Source: Pezicula radicicola
Taxonomy: Eukaryota; Ascomycota; Leotiomycetes; Helotiales; Dermateaceae
Length of the DNA stretch: 58,666 nt
Assembly (NCBI GenBank): GCA_003008705.1
Contig: PDUO01000041.1
Span: 183,901-242,566 of the forward strand
Reading direction: 5' to 3'
The notes under the pieces are model-generated. The model worked only from the letters and a program-made list of their open reading frames with translations. It made no database searches and was not told the DNA's origin. Both the position numbers and the translations under genes were made by a program. Below, one piece after another: positions 56,331 to 58,666 of the stretch; the first letter of the stretch is position 1, and every line of letters begins with the position of its first letter.

Positions 56331-56479
56331 AATAATAATATATATAAACTATATTCTTAATTTAAAATCTACTTTAATAAGCTCTAAAGAAAGAACTAAC
56401 TAATAAAAGTTAGTTTATTTTCTTTAAAGGAAATAATACTATATTAAAGTATAAGTCTAAAACTAACATAGAAGTAATA

Positions 56480-57120
56480 TAGTAAAGTACTTAGGTACCC
56501 TTCTATAGGCCCTTAAACTAGGATTAAACTAGGGTTAAATAAGTCCAATAGATCCTAGTATAATTAAGCCTAGCTTTAAGTAGCTTAGAGTAGATCCTAG
56601 TAATTTAAACTTATTTTAACCCTTAGAGCCCTAAAGCCCTATAACTATAGGGCCTTATAGGGCTTAACTTTAACCTTTAATATCTTATAAACTACTAGTC
56701 TTATTTAGATAATTATTAGTATTATATAATCCTCTTATATAATATAATTATATATAAGTTTTAATTTTTATTTATAGTCTATATAGGGCTTATAGTAAAT
56801 AATTAAGATTATAATCTTTTCTAAACCTCTTATTTTAATAATATTTAAAGAATAACTAGTTCTATCTAAGCAAGTTTTAGTATATTAAGATTATTATAAT
56901 ATAAACTATTATATTATTAGCTTTGTTAATAAATTAATTATAAGACTAAGTAAATTCTAAATTATAAACCTCTTATAATTTAATTTTAATCTATTTTTAA
57001 TTATTTTATTAGGTTATATAATTAAATTTACTTAGCTTATAGCTCTATAAATAATAATACTAAAAAAGATCTAATAGAAGATTTAGAATTTTTAGTACCT
57101 CTAGGGGACTATTATAATTA
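56480..57120 (+). repeat. LTR-like dispersed repeat, copy 2
   Basis: The copy starts at TACTTAGGTACCCTTCTATA and repeats the block order of copy 1, ending near CCTCTAGGGG. It is more AT-rich than copy 1. Together with copy 1 it brackets the tandem repeats and gag relic in direct orientation, as LTRs would. Confidence 0.65.
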
Positions 57121-58129
57121 TAAGACTAGTAGTACCTTATAAATAAAAGTTTCTAAGTAAATTATTAATTCTTATTAACTTTTAAATTAATTAAAGTAGC
57201 TTAAGGTATTATAGACGCTCTATAGAGGGTTAAGCTAGGTTAAACTAGGTTGAACCTAGTTTAAATAAGGTTTAAAACTTATATAAACTCTATATAAAGT
57301 AATAAAAATATAATATATATAGACTATTAATTAATTGTATTTTTATTAGTTAAGGGAGAAAGAGAGTTAAGAGTAGAGATATCTATAAGTATAAGGTAAT
57401 TATATATTATACTTATATAACCTAGTTAACTAAGACTTGGTAATATTTTACTACTTCTACTTAAGCTTAGCTCAGTTAACTTTCCTCTATATCTTATACT
57501 ATCTTATATATAAGTCTCTTTAGGTAACCCCCTCTTCTTCTTTTTATTAGATAGTTTATCTAAGCTAAGATAGTTTTACTTAAAATATATCTACTCCTTG
57601 GTCTATTATTACTTACTTCTTTCTAACTAAAGACCTTTATTACTTTAAGCTTAGTAATATTATAGATAGATAGATACTCTATTATTATTATCTATAACTA
57701 TAGTCTAGTAAGTACTATATACTTTCTCTTACTATTATTATCTATTCTATATAACCTACTATACTACCTATAGGTAGAGCGCTTAAGTAAGGCTTAAATA
57801 AGACTTAAACGAGGCTCTAAGTAGCTCTAAGTAACTCTATTATTATTATTATTATTATTCCTTTTAATATACTATATAAGTTAAAGACTATAGTAGGATA
57901 GTTAGAGGGTGTTTCCCCCTCCTAACTATACTATAGTAAATATAGGATAATAAGATTAATATATACTAAGGTATATTATAGGTTAGGCATAGAGTTAATA
58001 TAAATAAAAAGATATTATTTAATAAAGTATATCTACTATCTACTATCTATTATATATTAAGCTTCTTTACTACTAAGAGGGTTATTTTAGTCTAAGTAAT
58101 TATAGTAATTTTTCTAAGAATAAATATAT
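57121..58129. other. AT-rich RIP-like sequence without genes
   Basis: No ORF is seen. There is a (TTA)n run at about 57838-57862 and repeated TAGGTTAAACTAGGTTGAAC words near 57229-57260 like those in the LTR-like repeat. A short inverted pair (GGAGGGTG-type, AGTTAGAGGGTGTTTCCCCC and CTCCTAACTA) lies near 57900-57930. Confidence 0.5.
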
Positions 58130-58666
58130 TACTTAGGTACCCTCCTATAGGCGCTTAAGCAAGGGTTAAGGTAGGGTTAAGTAAGAGTTAAATAAGGTTT
58201 AAGCTAGGCTTAAAGGGTTCTAGTAGATCCTAGTAGTTTATATCGGTTTTAATCGGTTTTAATTAGTTTTAATTGGTTTATAGCTTAAGGCTTAAGCTAG
58301 GCTTAAGCTAGTATATAGGTTTCGAATAGATTCTAGTAGTTTATATATATACTAAAGCCCCCTATAGCTATAGGCTATTACAGGGCCTAACTTTAAGCCT
58401 TAATATCTACTAGTCCTATTTAGGTAATTTATAGTATTATATAGTCTTTATATCTAATATAAGTATATATAGCTCTTAGTTTAATTTTTTAGCTTATATA
58501 GTTTAAAATAAATAGATTTATAATAAGAAGTTTATAAACTTCTCTAAACCTAAGAATTAAGTATAGTTTATAAAACTTAATTAATTAATTTAATATCTAA
58601 GGAACCTATTAACCTATTTAAGTAATTTTAATTATTATAAGACTATTATAGTATATATTATTATAT
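58130..58666 (+). repeat. LTR-like dispersed repeat, copy 3 (cut by window end)
   Basis: The copy starts at TACTTAGGTACCCTCCTATA and contains CAGGGCCTAACTTTAAGCCT and the AT-rich tail in the same order as copies 1 and 2. It runs off the end of the window, so whether it belongs to a second element cannot be told. Confidence 0.65.

Noticed and set aside
1..58666. Giant cargo transposon (Starship-type) origin
   Set aside because: No tyrosine-recombinase captain gene (DUF3435-like) was seen and no matching flank repeats are visible in the window.

Overview
The window looks like nuclear DNA of a filamentous ascomycete (Pezizomycotina). Genes carry short GT-AG introns (about 49-96 bp) and belong to fungal families: fungal-specific transcription factors, a STAND-type N-terminal domain, a QDE-1-like RNA-dependent RNA polymerase, a LysM/GH18 chitin pair and a Tad-type LINE. 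Very AT-rich, stop-riddled blocks (about 1-1920 and 52890-58666, smaller patches near 8105-8360 and 13610-13930) alternate with GC-balanced gene islands. This is the two-compartment pattern left by RIP-like C-to-T mutation of repeats. I cannot name the species.

Layout. 1-1920: AT-rich repeat. 2489-4419: alkylsulfatase with one frameshift. 4985-6665: relics of a LINE and a protein kinase. 6666-8850: no recognised gene. 9010-10909: intact three-exon L-amino-acid oxidase. 11532-12986: intact STAND-type N-terminal domain fused to a retropepsin-like fold. 13250-13350: short-chain dehydrogenase scrap. 14123-22982: a small catabolic-looking neighbourhood with a 5'-truncated transcription factor, an FAH-family hydrolase (one frameshift), an intact VOC dioxygenase-like gene, a decayed second transcription factor and a cytochrome P450 with one nonsense codon and one frameshift. 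23532-24927: HNH endonuclease-like gene with one intron. 25163-25416: MITE-like element. 25632-26515: decayed gene of unknown family. 26775-31740: decayed LysM protein and GH18 chitinase facing away from each other. 32163-34478: Ulp1/C48-like gene with coiled coil. 35058-38916: RNA-dependent RNA polymerase, complete with the DLDGD catalytic motif. 39410-39510: palindromic repeats. 40780-43430: deleted Ty3/gypsy element. 43430-52890: gene-poor repeat graveyard. 52890-58666: AT-rich block containing a copia-type gag/protease relic, tandem duplications and three copies of an LTR-like repeat.

How it fits together. Many accessory genes here are recently broken: they have full-length coding content with one or two lesions. 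The RdRP, oxidase, VOC gene, HNH gene and STAND fusion remain open. The FAH and VOC genes with the flanking regulator and P450 resemble an aromatic ring-cleavage module, and the LysM/chitinase pair resembles a known divergent chitin-related arrangement. Neither pathway appears fully functional in this copy. The most unusual gene is the STAND-domain/retropepsin-like fusion. The clearest mechanistic signal is the copia relic, in which the zinc-knuckle ligands and protease motif appear converted by transitions while the reading frame is kept.
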